From positions 1-38,924 of the forward strand of contig JAIRZF010000323.1 in NCBI GenBank assembly GCA_031267385.1: a stretch of 38,924 nucleotides of DNA. Direction: 5' to 3'. The stretch comes from Dysgonamonadaceae bacterium (GTDB lineage Bacteria; Bacteroidota; Bacteroidia; Bacteroidales; Azobacteroidaceae). Under the pieces are notes generated by a model, which was not told where the DNA came from, searched no databases, and worked only from the letters and a program-made list of their open reading frames with translations. Both the position numbers and the translations under genes were made by a program. Shown in pieces: positions 9,502 to 17,712 of this stretch (position 1 is its first letter; each line of letters begins with the position of its first letter).

Positions 9502-10563
9502 TCACCGGCTGTATTTCCTTATAACATCCTGGTAATAGTTCAAATAATTATTTACGGTAGTAGAAATATCGAAATTTTCCAAGGCGAAATGATGCGCTTT
9601 AGCTGCCAGCATTTCCTTTTCGGAAGAGGGTTTCCGGATAATATCATCTATTTTTTGTGCAAAATCATCAGTATCGCCGGACTTGAAAGTATAAGACATT
9701 TCTCCGTTTTTTGAAGCGGTATGCATTCCGTCAACATTGGATGTTAGAGTGAGGGTCATAGCGCTCATGGCTTCAATAATAGTTAATCCGAAACCTTCCC
9801 ATAAAGAAGGTTGAACCAGTAAATCATAATCACTTAGATTTTCCCGGATGTATTCTTTGGTTTTACTTCCTAAAAAGCGGACGTATTGACGGATCTTCAA
9901 CTTGTCGGTTAATTCCTGCAGGTATTTTTCCGACCGGCCTTCGCCGATAATATCCAGGCGGATGTTTGTGTACCCGTATTGATATACCAGAAGATGAAGC
10001 GCTTGCAATGTCAGGTGTTGTCCTTTATGTAGATGGTCTAACCTCCCGATTTGGACAATTTGAAACTGCTCCGGATCAATTTTCTTTTTTGTTGTGAACC
10101 GGCCGGTATCTATTCCGTTGTGGACAACGATTGATTCGATGCCGGTTTGTTTTTTTAAACTGTCGCGAACTTCTTCCGTGATAGCAAAAACGCAGTCATA
10201 CCGGTGGATCCGCCGATAACCGAGATGAACGCAATGAACCGTCAGACACAGGTTTTTTTTCAGGAAATGCAAGTGATAGAATCGGATAAAATCATCCACT
10301 TGAGAATGAATAATATCTGCCCCGGATCGCAAAATGATAAAATTCAGTTTTACAATATACCAGGGATTTTTACTGGATGGTGGCCGGTTGATCCGGATTA
10401 TCCTGACCTTTGGATGTACCAAATCAATCAATTTTTGTTTCACTTTGTCGTTAATGATCAACAATTCCACTTCGTGTTCAAGACATTGCCGGTTAACGAT
10501 GTCCACCAACATGGTTTCCGTTCCGCCATATTCCAATCCCCAAACTATATGAATAATTTTCAT
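9502..10563 (-). CDS. GT4-family glycosyltransferase
   Basis: A 353-residue cytoplasmic GT-B fold glycosyltransferase. The N-terminal glycine loop is GLEYGGTETMLVD (residues 9-21). The donor-binding half has IGRLDHLHKGQ (172-182) and the retaining-enzyme motif EGFGLTIIE with glutamates 256 and 264 (EX7E). No membrane helix is present. It probably transfers a sugar from a nucleotide-sugar donor to a lipid-linked glycan or other surface polysaccharide precursor, but it stands alone with no glycan cluster around it. It has its own promoter at 10600-10632 and is divergent from blaI. Confidence 0.85.
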   Translation of the reverse strand: MKIIHIVWGLEYGGTETMLVDIVNRQCLEHEVELLIINDKVKQKLIDLVHPKVRIIRINRPPSSKNPWYIVKLNFIILRSGADIIHSQVDDFIRFYHLHFLKKNLCLTVHCVHLGYRRIHRYDCVFAITEEVRDSLKKQTGIESIVVHNGIDTGRFTTKKKIDPEQFQIVQIGRLDHLHKGQHLTLQALHLLVYQYGYTNIRLDIIGEGRSEKYLQELTDKLKIRQYVRFLGSKTKEYIRENLSDYDLLVQPSLWEGFGLTIIEAMSAMTLTLTSNVDGMHTASKNGEMSYTFKSGDTDDFAQKIDDIIRKPSSEKEMLAAKAHHFALENFDISTTVNNYLNYYQDVIRKYSR

Positions 10564-10599
10564 GTTTCCTGAATAGATAAGCTGTTCCTATTGCGATGT

Positions 10600-10632
10600 C
10601 AAAGATATAAATTCCCAACGAAAGACTGCAAA
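10600..10632 (-). promoter_or_regulatory. Promoter of the glycosyltransferase gene
   Basis: Read on the minus strand: TTTG (10632-10629), 21-bp spacer, TATCTTTG (10607-10600). It matches the Bacteroides -33/-7 pattern and gives a leader of about 30 bases to the ATG at 10563. Confidence 0.7.
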
Positions 10633-10687
10633 GAAAAAAACGAAAAATATTTTTTTTCGATTATCTTTTAAACTTTTCTCTGAAAAA

Positions 10688-10718
10688 TTTGTAGTATTAC
10701 GAAATATTCGTATCTTTG
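10688..10718 (+). promoter_or_regulatory. Promoter of the blaI-like operon
   Basis: TTTG at 10688-10691, 19-bp spacer, TATCTTTG at 10711-10718. The -7 element fills the 8-base centre of a perfect inverted repeat (next entry), so a bound repressor would block it directly. The start would fall near 10725, which supports the ATG at 10743 as the blaI start. Confidence 0.8.
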
Positions 10719-10732
10719 CGAATATTTCGTAA
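10697..10732 (+). promoter_or_regulatory. Operator dyad, probable BlaI-family binding site
   Basis: A perfect 14-bp inverted repeat, TTACGAAATATTCG / CGAATATTTCGTAA, around the 8-base -7 box. BlaI/MecI repressors bind as dimers to dyads overlapping their own promoters, and the first gene downstream encodes such a repressor. The half-site differs from the TACA/TGTA core known from staphylococci, so binding is inferred from position and symmetry. Confidence 0.75.
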
Positions 10733-10742
10733 TCATTTCAAT

Positions 10743-11111
10743 ATGGAAAAGCTGACAATACAAGAAGAAGAAGCAATGAGAATCGTTTGGAAAAAGGAAT
10801 TCGGTTTTATCAAAGATTTTTTAGAAGACTATCCGGAACCGAAGTTACCATACACAACGCTGGCTTCAATCGTAAAAAACCTGGAGAAGAAAAGATATGT
10901 TTCTTCCCGGAAATATGGCAATGTGTACGAATATACTCCTATAATCAAAGAGGAAGAGTATAAAAAAACCTTTATGTCCGGGTTTGTACGAAACTATTTT
11001 AAAAATTCATACAAAGACCTGGTTGTATTTTTCGTTAATGAAAAAGCATTGACTTCCGAAGAATTGAGAGAACTGGCCGAAATGATCGAACAAAAAAACG
11101 ATAAGTCATGA
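10743..11111 (+). CDS. BlaI/MecI-family transcriptional repressor
   Basis: A 122-residue winged-helix repressor. The family pattern is clear: LTIQEEEAMRIVWKKE (first helix), then LPYTTLASIVKNLEKKRYVSSRKYGNVYEYTP (recognition helix and wing), and a C-terminal helical dimer domain. I start it at ATG 10743; an upstream in-frame TTG at 10716 lies inside the promoter and cannot be used. The gene overlaps the sensor gene by 4 bases (ATGA). BlaI proteins repress until cleaved, often by the partner M56 protease. No beta-lactamase is nearby, so the regulated target is most likely the operon itself and unknown genes elsewhere. Confidence 0.92.
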   Translation: MEKLTIQEEEAMRIVWKKEFGFIKDFLEDYPEPKLPYTTLASIVKNLEKKRYVSSRKYGNVYEYTPIIKEEEYKKTFMSGFVRNYFKNSYKDLVVFFVNEKALTSEELRELAEMIEQKNDKS

Positions 11112-12328
11112 ATCCGGAGTTGTTATATATATTGAAGGTGAATATCGCCCTGGGAGTATTTTATATCTTTTATTGGCTGTTATTGCAAAAAGATACATTT
11201 TATTTGTGGAAACGTTATTATTTCCTGGCGGCATTATTTCTGTCGCTCCTATTTCCTTTAGTCGATTTTTCCGGTTTTTTCTCCCCGGTGCAGGTTCAGA
11301 CCATACAACAGATCACCCCACTTTTTCCGATCAACGTAAGCGGTGCAAATAAAGGTTTTTCCATGCAAGACGGCATCTTACTTGCGATCATAATCGGAAG
11401 TATAGTTTTACTTGTCCGCATGGGAATTCAATTGATCAGCCTGTGGAAAATTCATAGCAAATCGACTCCGGATGAAAATTTCAATGATTGTAAAATCAGA
11501 AAAATGTACACGATAACAAATCCGTTCTCATTTTTCCGGACGATCTATATTAATCCGGCGCTAAATGATGAAGATCTGAAAGCTATTTTGAATCACGAAC
11601 AAATACATGTGTCGCAATGGCATTCAATTGACATTATGCTCTTTGAGACTATTTGCGCCCTTTGCTGGTATAATCCGTTAGTATGGCTACTCAGACATGC
11701 TATGAGGCAAAATATCGAATTTTATACTGATAAACAAATTCTGGAAGCCGGTTACGACAGGCGCCAATACCAACAGGAACTCCTGAAGGTTAGTCAGATA
11801 CCAACTTACCTGAAAATTGCCAATAATTTCAATTTTAATCATTTAAAAAAACGAATTACAATGATGAACAAAAAAAAATCAAACCGGATGCAATTATTAA
11901 AGTTTGCTCTGGTAGTTCCTTTGTTTGCAGGAATGACTGTTTTAGCAAACAACAATGTATCTTTAATCAATCAGGATACAAAACTGACTGTTGAAGTCAA
12001 AAATAGTAATGCCGGGAAATTTGCCGTCGACAAATCTACTCACGATTTCAAAACCATCAAGGAAAAAGACGGAAAAGTAACGGCGATCTTCACATTTACC
12101 AATAATACGGATAAACCTGTTGTAATCACGAATGTCAAACCATCTTGTGGTTGTACAACCCCGGAATGGACAAAAGAACCCATCGCTCCCGAAAAACAAG
12201 GGCACGTAAAAGCCACCTACGATCCGGCAGGACGTCCGGGTCCTTTTGACAAAACAATCACAGTAGAAACTTCCGGAGATCCTTCTTCCATCGAACTCAG
12301 GATCAAGGGTAGTGTAGATATCAACTAA
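11108..12328 (+). CDS. BlaR1-like M56 membrane peptidase fused to a DUF1573 domain
   Basis: A 406-residue protein. The N-terminal half is an M56 (BlaR1/MecR1) unit: membrane helices near 8-25, 36-56 and 88-112, then a cytoplasmic zinc-peptidase domain with HEQIH at 163-167 and the downstream EFYTD segment (E204, D208) that supplies the third ligand. A fourth helix (about 265-280) leads outward. The C-terminal ~100 residues (307-403) form a DUF1573 immunoglobulin-like domain with the typical FTFTNNTDKPVVI and SCGCT (346-350) motifs. In BlaR1 this position holds a penicillin-binding sensor; in many Bacteroidetes homologues it holds a TonB-like domain. A run of nine A (11870-11878) lies between the peptidase and the last helix. 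The likely role is an outside-to-inside signal that leads to cleavage of the BlaI-type repressor. Confidence 0.85.
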   Translation: MNPELLYILKVNIALGVFYIFYWLLLQKDTFYLWKRYYFLAALFLSLLFPLVDFSGFFSPVQVQTIQQITPLFPINVSGANKGFSMQDGILLAIIIGSIVLLVRMGIQLISLWKIHSKSTPDENFNDCKIRKMYTITNPFSFFRTIYINPALNDEDLKAILNHEQIHVSQWHSIDIMLFETICALCWYNPLVWLLRHAMRQNIEFYTDKQILEAGYDRRQYQQELLKVSQIPTYLKIANNFNFNHLKKRITMMNKKKSNRMQLLKFALVVPLFAGMTVLANNNVSLINQDTKLTVEVKNSNAGKFAVDKSTHDFKTIKEKDGKVTAIFTFTNNTDKPVVITNVKPSCGCTTPEWTKEPIAPEKQGHVKATYDPAGRPGPFDKTITVETSGDPSSIELRIKGSVDIN

Positions 12329-12354
12329 TCGGATTTACCTTTCATAAAACAGAT

Positions 12355-12390
12355 AATAGGGGGTGTGTCATTTGTGGCGTACCCCTTATT
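12355..12390 (+). other. Hairpin after the M56-DUF1573 gene
   Basis: AATAGGGGGT (12355-12364) pairs with ACCCCTTATT (12381-12390) over 10 bp with one G-T wobble, with a 16-base loop. No T-run follows, so it is a poor intrinsic terminator. The 5' arm and loop contain GGGTGTGTCA, the same core as the IS-like end at 9372-9381, so it might be an IS scar. Confidence 0.4.
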
Positions 12391-12455
12391 GCATCTGATA
12401 AATTCCTGTCGACGCCTCGTGGTTTATGGCTAACCAACATTCTGTTTTAGAAATA

Positions 12456-12487
12456 TTTGATAAATTGAGATGTTTTGCATTACTTTG
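12456..12487 (+). promoter_or_regulatory. Probable promoter of trpB
   Basis: TTTG (12456-12459), 20-bp spacer, TTACTTTG (12480-12487), one base off TAnnTTTG. It predicts a start near 12494 and a short leader to the ATG at 12516, which argues against a longer N-terminus beginning at 12426. Confidence 0.55.
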
Positions 12488-12515
12488 TATAATAATTTTA
12501 AAGCTACAATCTGAT

Positions 12516-13889
12516 ATGTCTATCAAAAAAATCATTTTAAGTGAAAATGAAATACCAACAGCATGGTATAACATCGTGGCGGATATGCCTAATAAACCCC
12601 TTCCACCGTTGAATCCTGCAACAAAGCAAGCTTTAAATCCGGAAGATCTGGAAAATGTCTTTGGCAAAGAGCTTATCCGGCAGGAAATGTCGCAGGATAA
12701 ATGGATCGAAATTCCCGATGAAGTCAGGGATTTATACAAAATATGGCGTCCTACACCGCTGGTTCGTGCAACAGAATTGGAAAAAGCGCTCGACACTCCG
12801 GCTCGTATTTACTTTAAAAATGAAGGAGTAAGCCCTGTCGGTTCACATAAACTCAATTCAGCATTGCCCCAGGCTTATTATAATAAAAAGCAAGGTATTA
12901 AACGATTGACTACGGAAACGGGAGCCGGCCAGTGGGGCGCAGCTTTAAGTTTTGCCTGTAGTGTTTTCGGTTTGGGATTGGACGTTTTTATGGTAAAAGT
13001 AAGTTACGGGCAAAAACCTTACCGCCGGAGTATGATGCAAACCTGGGGAGCGGATGTCGTTGCCTCTCCCAGCAATCTGACCGAATCCGGAAGAAAGATA
13101 CTGCAAAAAGACCCGAATAACTCCGGTAGCCTGGGAATTGCTATCTCCGAAGCTGTGGAAATGGCTGTTCGGGATCCGGAAACCAGATATACCCTCGGAA
13201 GCGTTTTGAATCACGTGATCCTGCATCAAACAGTCATCGGACTGGAGGCTGAAAAACAAATGGAAATAGCAGGAGAATTCCCGGATATTATAATTGGTTG
13301 CTTTGGAGGAGGTTCCAATTTCTCAGGGATAAGTTTTCCGTTCCTCCGCCACCAGTTGACAAAAGGTCAAAATGTGAGAATTATTGCTGCAGAACCTGCA
13401 AGTTGTCCTAAATTAAGTCGCGGTAAATTTGAATACGATTTCGGAGATACAGTCGGATTAACGCCACTTTTACCAATGTACACCTTGGGGCATGATTTCC
13501 AACCTGCTGATATTCACGCCGGAGGATTACGTTACCATGGCGCCGGAACTATTGTAAGTCAACTTTGTAAAGATGGATTTGTTGAAGTTCAGGATATTCC
13601 CCAGCTGGAGACTTTTGAAGCCGGAATGTTGTTTGCCAACACAGAAGGGATTATTCCTGCTCCCGAATCTACTCATGCTATCGCATCTGCTATCCGGGAA
13701 GCAAAAAAAGCAAAAGAAGAAGGAAAAGCAAAATCTATTCTATTCTGTCTTTCGGGACATGGACTGATTGATATGTCGGCCTACGACCAGTATCTGGCGG
13801 GAACAATGCGAAATTATGCATTGTCTGATGAGGAAATTTCCAAATCGACAGACAGTCTGGAAGCTATTGCATCAAGGTTCTTAATTTAG
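12516..13889 (+). CDS. trpB: Tryptophan synthase beta chain, TrpB2 type
   Basis: A 457-residue PLP enzyme of the TrpB2 branch. The PLP lysine lies in VGSHKLNSA (K112 in this numbering), the ETGAGQWG loop follows, and the phosphate-binding [11 protein letters not shown] segment is intact. The N-terminal extension (residues 1-60, [19 protein letters not shown]...) and the inserts are those of TrpB2, which is about 30-60 residues longer than TrpB1. It condenses indole with serine to tryptophan. No trpA or other trp gene lies near, so it may salvage indole or work with a distant alpha subunit. I start at ATG 12516 because the family begins there and the promoter overlaps the extra 30 codons upstream. 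Confidence 0.92.
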   Translation: MSIKKIILSENEIPTAWYNIVADMPNKPLPPLNPATKQALNPEDLENVFGKELIRQEMSQDKWIEIPDEVRDLYKIWRPTPLVRATELEKALDTPARIYFKNEGVSPVGSHKLNSALPQAYYNKKQGIKRLTTETGAGQWGAALSFACSVFGLGLDVFMVKVSYGQKPYRRSMMQTWGADVVASPSNLTESGRKILQKDPNNSGSLGIAISEAVEMAVRDPETRYTLGSVLNHVILHQTVIGLEAEKQMEIAGEFPDIIIGCFGGGSNFSGISFPFLRHQLTKGQNVRIIAAEPASCPKLSRGKFEYDFGDTVGLTPLLPMYTLGHDFQPADIHAGGLRYHGAGTIVSQLCKDGFVEVQDIPQLETFEAGMLFANTEGIIPAPESTHAIASAIREAKKAKEEGKAKSILFCLSGHGLIDMSAYDQYLAGTMRNYALSDEEISKSTDSLEAIASRFLI

Positions 13890-13910
13890 TTCCATCACCG
13901 ACCGCCCCCA

Positions 13911-13973
13911 ACGTAAAACGTATAACGTATAACGTATAACGTATAACGTATAACGTATAACGTAAAACGTAAT
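13911..13973 (+). repeat. Heptamer tandem repeat array upstream of thyA
   Basis: Nine 7-bp units: ACGTAAA, six ACGTATA, ACGTAAA, ACGTAAT. It fills most of the gap between trpB and thyA and ends on the predicted thyA -7 box. The same heptamer occurs at the atpH stop codon (6324-6358). Confidence 0.9.
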
Positions 13974-13980
13974 ATTTTTG
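13973..13980 (+). promoter_or_regulatory. Candidate -7 box for thyA-folA
   Basis: TATTTTTG fits TAnnTTTG, 47 bases before the thyA ATG. No TTTG is found 19-21 bp upstream because the heptamer array occupies that place, so the promoter may lack a normal -33 element. Confidence 0.4.
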
Positions 13981-14027
13981 GTAGTCTGGATATTTATTCC
14001 CAATTTTGAATCCAAAACAAAATTTGA

Positions 14028-14822
14028 ATGAAACAATATCTTGATCTATTAGACCGTGTATTGTCGGAAGGAGTAAAAAAAGAAGACCGTACCGGCACCG
14101 GGACTTTAAGCGTTTTTGGCCATCAGATGCGATTTAATATGGAAGATGGTTTTCCCTTGCTGACTACAAAAAAAACACATCTCAAGTCAATTATACATGA
14201 ACTGTTGTGGTTTTTAAAGGGAGATACAAACATCAAATACCTGACGGATAATGGCGTCCGGATATGGAACGAATGGGCCGGTGAAAACGGCGATTTAGGA
14301 CATATTTATGGTTATCAATGGAGGTCTTGGCCCGATTATAACGGCGGACATATCGACCAGATCACAGACGTCGTTAATACAATCCGGAATAATCCGGATT
14401 CCCGACGGATCATCGTAAGTGCATGGAATGTAGGAGACCTGAACAATATGAACCTGCCTCCCTGTCATGCTTTTTTCCAATTTTATGTAGCAAACGGGAA
14501 ACTCAGCCTGCAACTCTATCAACGTAGCGCCGATATTTTTCTGGGAGTCCCGTTCAACATTGCATCTTACGCTCTGTTACTGAAAATGATGGCCCAGGTA
14601 ACCGGACTTAAAGAAGGAGATTTTGTGCATACTTTCGGGGATGCTCACATCTATACCAACCATCTGGAACAGGTGAAATTACAGTTAAGCCGCGAACCCC
14701 GGAACTTACCGGACATGAAAATCAACCCGGATGTAAAAAGTATCTTTGAGTTCCAATTGGAAGATTTTCAGTTGGAAAACTACGATCCACATCCACATAT
14801 CAAAGGAGAAGTCGCCGTATGA
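14028..14822 (+). CDS. thyA: Thymidylate synthase
   Basis: A 264-residue enzyme, the same length as E. coli ThyA. The catalytic cysteine is C146 in [12 protein letters not shown], and the [34 protein letters not shown] and [11 protein letters not shown] motifs are intact. It methylates dUMP to dTMP using methylene-tetrahydrofolate and releases dihydrofolate, which the next gene product recycles. The 3' end overlaps folA by 4 bases (ATGA), so the two are translationally coupled. Confidence 0.98.
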   Translation: MKQYLDLLDRVLSEGVKKEDRTGTGTLSVFGHQMRFNMEDGFPLLTTKKTHLKSIIHELLWFLKGDTNIKYLTDNGVRIWNEWAGENGDLGHIYGYQWRSWPDYNGGHIDQITDVVNTIRNNPDSRRIIVSAWNVGDLNNMNLPPCHAFFQFYVANGKLSLQLYQRSADIFLGVPFNIASYALLLKMMAQVTGLKEGDFVHTFGDAHIYTNHLEQVKLQLSREPRNLPDMKINPDVKSIFEFQLEDFQLENYDPHPHIKGEVAV

Positions 14823-15310
14823 TCATTTCCATCATTGTTGCAATTGCAAAGAATAACGAAATAGGGCGGGGAAACGATCTTCTCTGGAGATTGCCTGCGG
14901 AACTGAAACGCTTCAAAGAACTGACAACAGGGCATACCATCATTATGGGCAGGAATACTTTTGTATCTCTTCCCGGAGGAGCTCTTCCCAACAGAAGAAA
15001 CATTGTCCTGAGTAGAAATACCGGCGTTTCTTACGAAAACTGCGAAGTTTATACCTCTCTGGATGCTGCATTAATTAAAACGATCAATGAAGAGGAAATT
15101 TTTATTATCGGAGGAGGGCAAATCTACCGCCAGGTTTTGCCTTTAGCCGACAAACTATACCTGACCCGGGTGCACGCAGAATTTCCGGATGCAGATACCT
15201 TTTTTCCGGCAATCAACTGGTCGGAATGGCAGGAAACTTCCCGTGAGACCCGGCCGGCCGATGAGAAGAATCCCTATTCGTTTACTTTTTATGAGTTTGA
15301 ACGGGTTTGA
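14819..15310 (+). CDS. folA: Dihydrofolate reductase
   Basis: A 163-residue DHFR. Motifs: [21 protein letters not shown] at the N-terminus (the Trp/Pro loop and the active-site acid region), [16 protein letters not shown], and [25 protein letters not shown]. It reduces dihydrofolate to tetrahydrofolate with NADPH and is coupled to thyA. Its last 14 codons plus stop ([14 protein letters not shown]) are duplicated at 18242-18286 on the far side of the island, which shows that it once ended directly against, and overlapped with, the end of purL. Confidence 0.97.
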   Translation: MIISIIVAIAKNNEIGRGNDLLWRLPAELKRFKELTTGHTIIMGRNTFVSLPGGALPNRRNIVLSRNTGVSYENCEVYTSLDAALIKTINEEEIFIIGGGQIYRQVLPLADKLYLTRVHAEFPDADTFFPAINWSEWQETSRETRPADEKNPYSFTFYEFERV

Positions 15311-15339
15311 TCTTCAACCCACTTCCGTGCATTCACAAA
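15266..15339 (+). repeat. Left copy of the 74-bp folA/purL junction duplication
   Basis: Matches 18242-18315 in 70 of 74 positions (offset 2976). It holds the true 3' end of folA and, on the minus strand, a non-functional copy of the last 16 purL codons ([16 protein letters not shown]) and its stop. Differences are at 15268 (G/A), 15277 (T/C), 15280 (G/A) and 15316 (A/G). The island gene begins at the next base, 15340. Confidence 0.95.
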
Positions 15340-16198
15340 TCATAGTTTTCTGAAAAATCGATCTTTTCTTAATTTCTTATCTCGGGAAATTGAAAAAAGG
15401 ATATAATCAACTCGTCCAACGATAAGATTTTCAGGTATAGAGCCAAATAAACGGGAATCTGTGGAAAAGCATCTGTTATCCCCAATTGCAAAATAGTAAT
15501 TATTAAAAAATTTACCGGTTATTGAATCGGAATTTTCAGTATCCTTTTTTTCATATTGCCTGTACGAATTTATATAAGCAACATCGTCATTCTCATAGCC
15601 GATGTATGGGACGATAAAAGAATTAAAATTGCCACAAACATCTGATTCTGATATTTCTTGTCCAACCGCAATTTCCAACCATTTTTTCTGTTGCCCAGTT
15701 AGATAAATTATTTTTTCAGACATTTTTTTCCGAATGCGATCCTCTCTGTACGGAATGCCTAAACTGTCGACAAGGGATGAAAAATCAAGATTTTTATTTT
15801 GGCTCTTAGAATAATTTAAGGTGTATTGTTTTTTAACAAAAGGATGTATTTCCGATGTACTGCCGTTAACAATGACATTGGATGAATTTATTGAAATGGT
15901 ATCTTTCGCTAGAGCAACACAACGTTTTACCAAATAATACTGATAATTCATGGGATCATTCAGAACAATTATATCTCCTCGTCTAATTTTGCTGAAATTT
16001 ATGAATCTTTTTTTTGACGGAAGCATTTTTTGAATTTCTGAAATTTTCTCATTTGAAAGGAATAAAAGCGGGAAAAAATTCAACCATGGAATATCAAGTG
16101 TAGATTTGGGGATCCGACCGCCATACGGCAACTTATTTTTTTTCTTTACATCCGGTCAATAAACTCAATATTACAATTATAATCAATTTGAAATTCCT
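15340..16198 (-). pseudogene. S26 signal-peptidase-like lipoprotein, frameshifted
   Basis: The main frame (15340-16131, from a TTG, no ATG) gives about 263 residues. It has the type I signal-peptidase fold signatures LPYGGRIPKSTL, IRRGDIIVL, YLVKRCVAL (lysine base region) and FAIGDNRCFSTDSRLFGSIP. Upstream, in another frame, lies a lipoprotein signal FKLIIIVILSLLTGCKEK that runs into a stop at an A8 tract (16136-16143); removing one A joins the two frames as GCKEKN-KLPYGG. The signal frame also has no ATG (AGG where a start would be, stop TGA just before). The serine box (SMxPT) that normally follows the membrane segment is absent, so even the repaired protein would lack the nucleophile. It looks like a dead or non-catalytic member. 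Confidence 0.7.
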
Positions 16199-16288
16199 CG
16201 AAATTCAAAGAATTTCAAACTGATTATTAAAATTAACAAACGACGAAACAGTCTTTATTGATTCCAGTGAGGATTCCGCCACTATCTG

Positions 16289-16521
16289 TTAAAGGGAACC
16301 AACAACCTTACCGCAGCTATTTCCAACTATCTTCACTCCGTCTTCTAAATAAATTATGATAGCACAAACGCTGTCATCAGATTGATCGCAATGTGATTCG
16401 CCTGCATTAAAGCAACATTTTGCAACACCAATTCCCCATTTTTTGCTTTTTCACTTTTGAAAGAAAAATTAAATGCCAATAGAGCGACAGCAAATAAACT
16501 CAATAATAATTTTGTTTTCAT
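16289..16521 (-). pseudogene. NVEALA-like secreted peptide gene with a 10-bp deletion
   Basis: From ATG 16521 the frame gives a signal peptide MKTKLLLSLFAVALLAF and the segment KNGELVLQNVALMQAN, then leaves the family frame and stops at 16354-16356 after 55 residues. The expected C-terminal half (AGESHCDQSDDSVC, then GNSCGKVVGSL, stop 16289-16291) continues in another frame. The paralogue at 17713-17874 has LQNIALMQANAFE at this place; a 10-bp loss between two AATGCA copies explains the shift exactly, and restoring it gives an 80-residue peptide. NVEALA-family peptides are short cysteine-containing exported peptides of Bacteroidetes with unknown function. Confidence 0.65.
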
Positions 16522-16585
16522 AAAAAATATAAATTAGTAAAACAACAACATACATCATGAAATATACGTTGTAATATAAAATTAT

Positions 16586-17691
16586 TTAGTGTGAATTCTT
16601 CATTTTATCAACGATTTCTTTTATATTAAAGACAACGACCATAGGATTATCAGCTTCGTCTATCGCAATAGCATATATATTTTGATCGTCAGGACTAACT
16701 GTAATTCGCTTTAAATCCACGTCCGATTGTAATTCAAATCTTTTCGATCCATCCCAACTCACAACCCGTATAATATTCCCATAACTGTAATTTTTTTCCT
16801 TGATTTGCCTTCCGGAAAATATAGCATATATAAAATTATCAGACGCTGCTATACTAGAATATCCTTGCCTGGATTCTTTCGTAAATGCAGCTTGAGTCAA
16901 ATTCTCCATTTCGAAAACATAAATGTCACTAGGAAGAAATCCTTGATGTGACCAAACTAATTTTGGAGCGGAAATCTTGCTTATATCAAAAATATCAATC
17001 ATTTCTGCCGAGTAAGAGGCTAATGCCAATTTTGAAGCATCATTGCTTAAAATAAAATCAGAGGCGTACAATTTCACATATCCATAATCGGATAATTCTT
17101 CATACATCTTGGGCGGATAATCTCCTACAAAATTGATCAAATTGCCATCAAAATTCATCAATACAACTCGTCCTCTTGGATCCCTACTTTCGCCGACTAA
17201 ACAATCCTTTCCAATTAAAAGTTTATCAAATAAAACCGTAGAAGAATCTTTTTGATAGAGGCCTAGGTATTTAGAATAGTCATAAATCGCGTCCGGATTA
17301 AAAGTGGATTGAGAACTTTTTTTTATGTTAAATTCCAAAAATCTTTTTCGAAAAAGGTCATACACATAAATATTATTATTGGTTACAGACGCATGCAAAC
17401 CTCCAACAGCTGAAATCTCTTCCGGACCATTACCTTTAGTTAGAAATTTTTCTCCTACATTTCCATAAATATCATATAGTTCCATGAGAGGCACTCCGTC
17501 CTTGTTTGCTATTACAAGAATTGAATCATGCAATAAAATATCCCATGGATCCAATAATAAGTCTTCATTAAGAAGAATTTGCTTTTCGATTTTAAATAAA
17601 TCTTTCGAAAAAATGATTTATCTTCCTGACGACTGCAACTTGTTATACTTATCAAAAAAACAAAAAACAAAAAATAAAAATATCTTTTCAT
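16586..17691 (-). pseudogene. Six-bladed beta-propeller lipoprotein, frameshifted at its N-terminus
   Basis: The propeller frame (16586-17554, opening with a TTG) encodes about 322 residues with the family motifs NPWD-like DPWDILLHDSILVI, KGNGPEEIS and repeated blade strands, and a typical C-terminal SPDDQNIYAIAID. The lipoprotein start is in a different frame: ATG 17691 gives MKRYFYFLFFVFLISITSC with a good lipobox. The frames meet at an A6 tract (17608-17613 on plus); one extra base there would give a continuous protein of about 368 residues, the normal size. Such propeller lipoproteins are commonly found near NVEALA peptides in this phylum. As it stands the gene makes no lipoprotein. Confidence 0.75.
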
Positions 17692-17712
17692 GACTTTGAA
17701 GTGAAATTAATA

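Noticed and set aside
10716-10742. A TTG start for the BlaI-like gene
   Set aside because: The TTG is part of the -7 box and operator; the transcript begins after it.
12359-12390. Strong intrinsic terminator after the M56-DUF1573 gene
   Set aside because: The hairpin is good but no T-run follows, so I list it only as a hairpin.
12426-12515. A 30-residue N-terminal extension of TrpB
   Set aside because: It lies over the predicted promoter, has no family similarity, and the next ATG gives the usual TrpB2 start.
13911-13973. CRISPR array
   Set aside because: The 7-bp units are contiguous with no spacers and no cas genes are near. The same reasoning excludes the 10-bp array at 38636-38783.
15340-16131. 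An intact 263-residue signal peptidase I gene
   Set aside because: The frame opens only with a TTG, has no anchor or serine box, and the lipoprotein signal lies upstream in another frame across an A8 tract. I treat it as broken.
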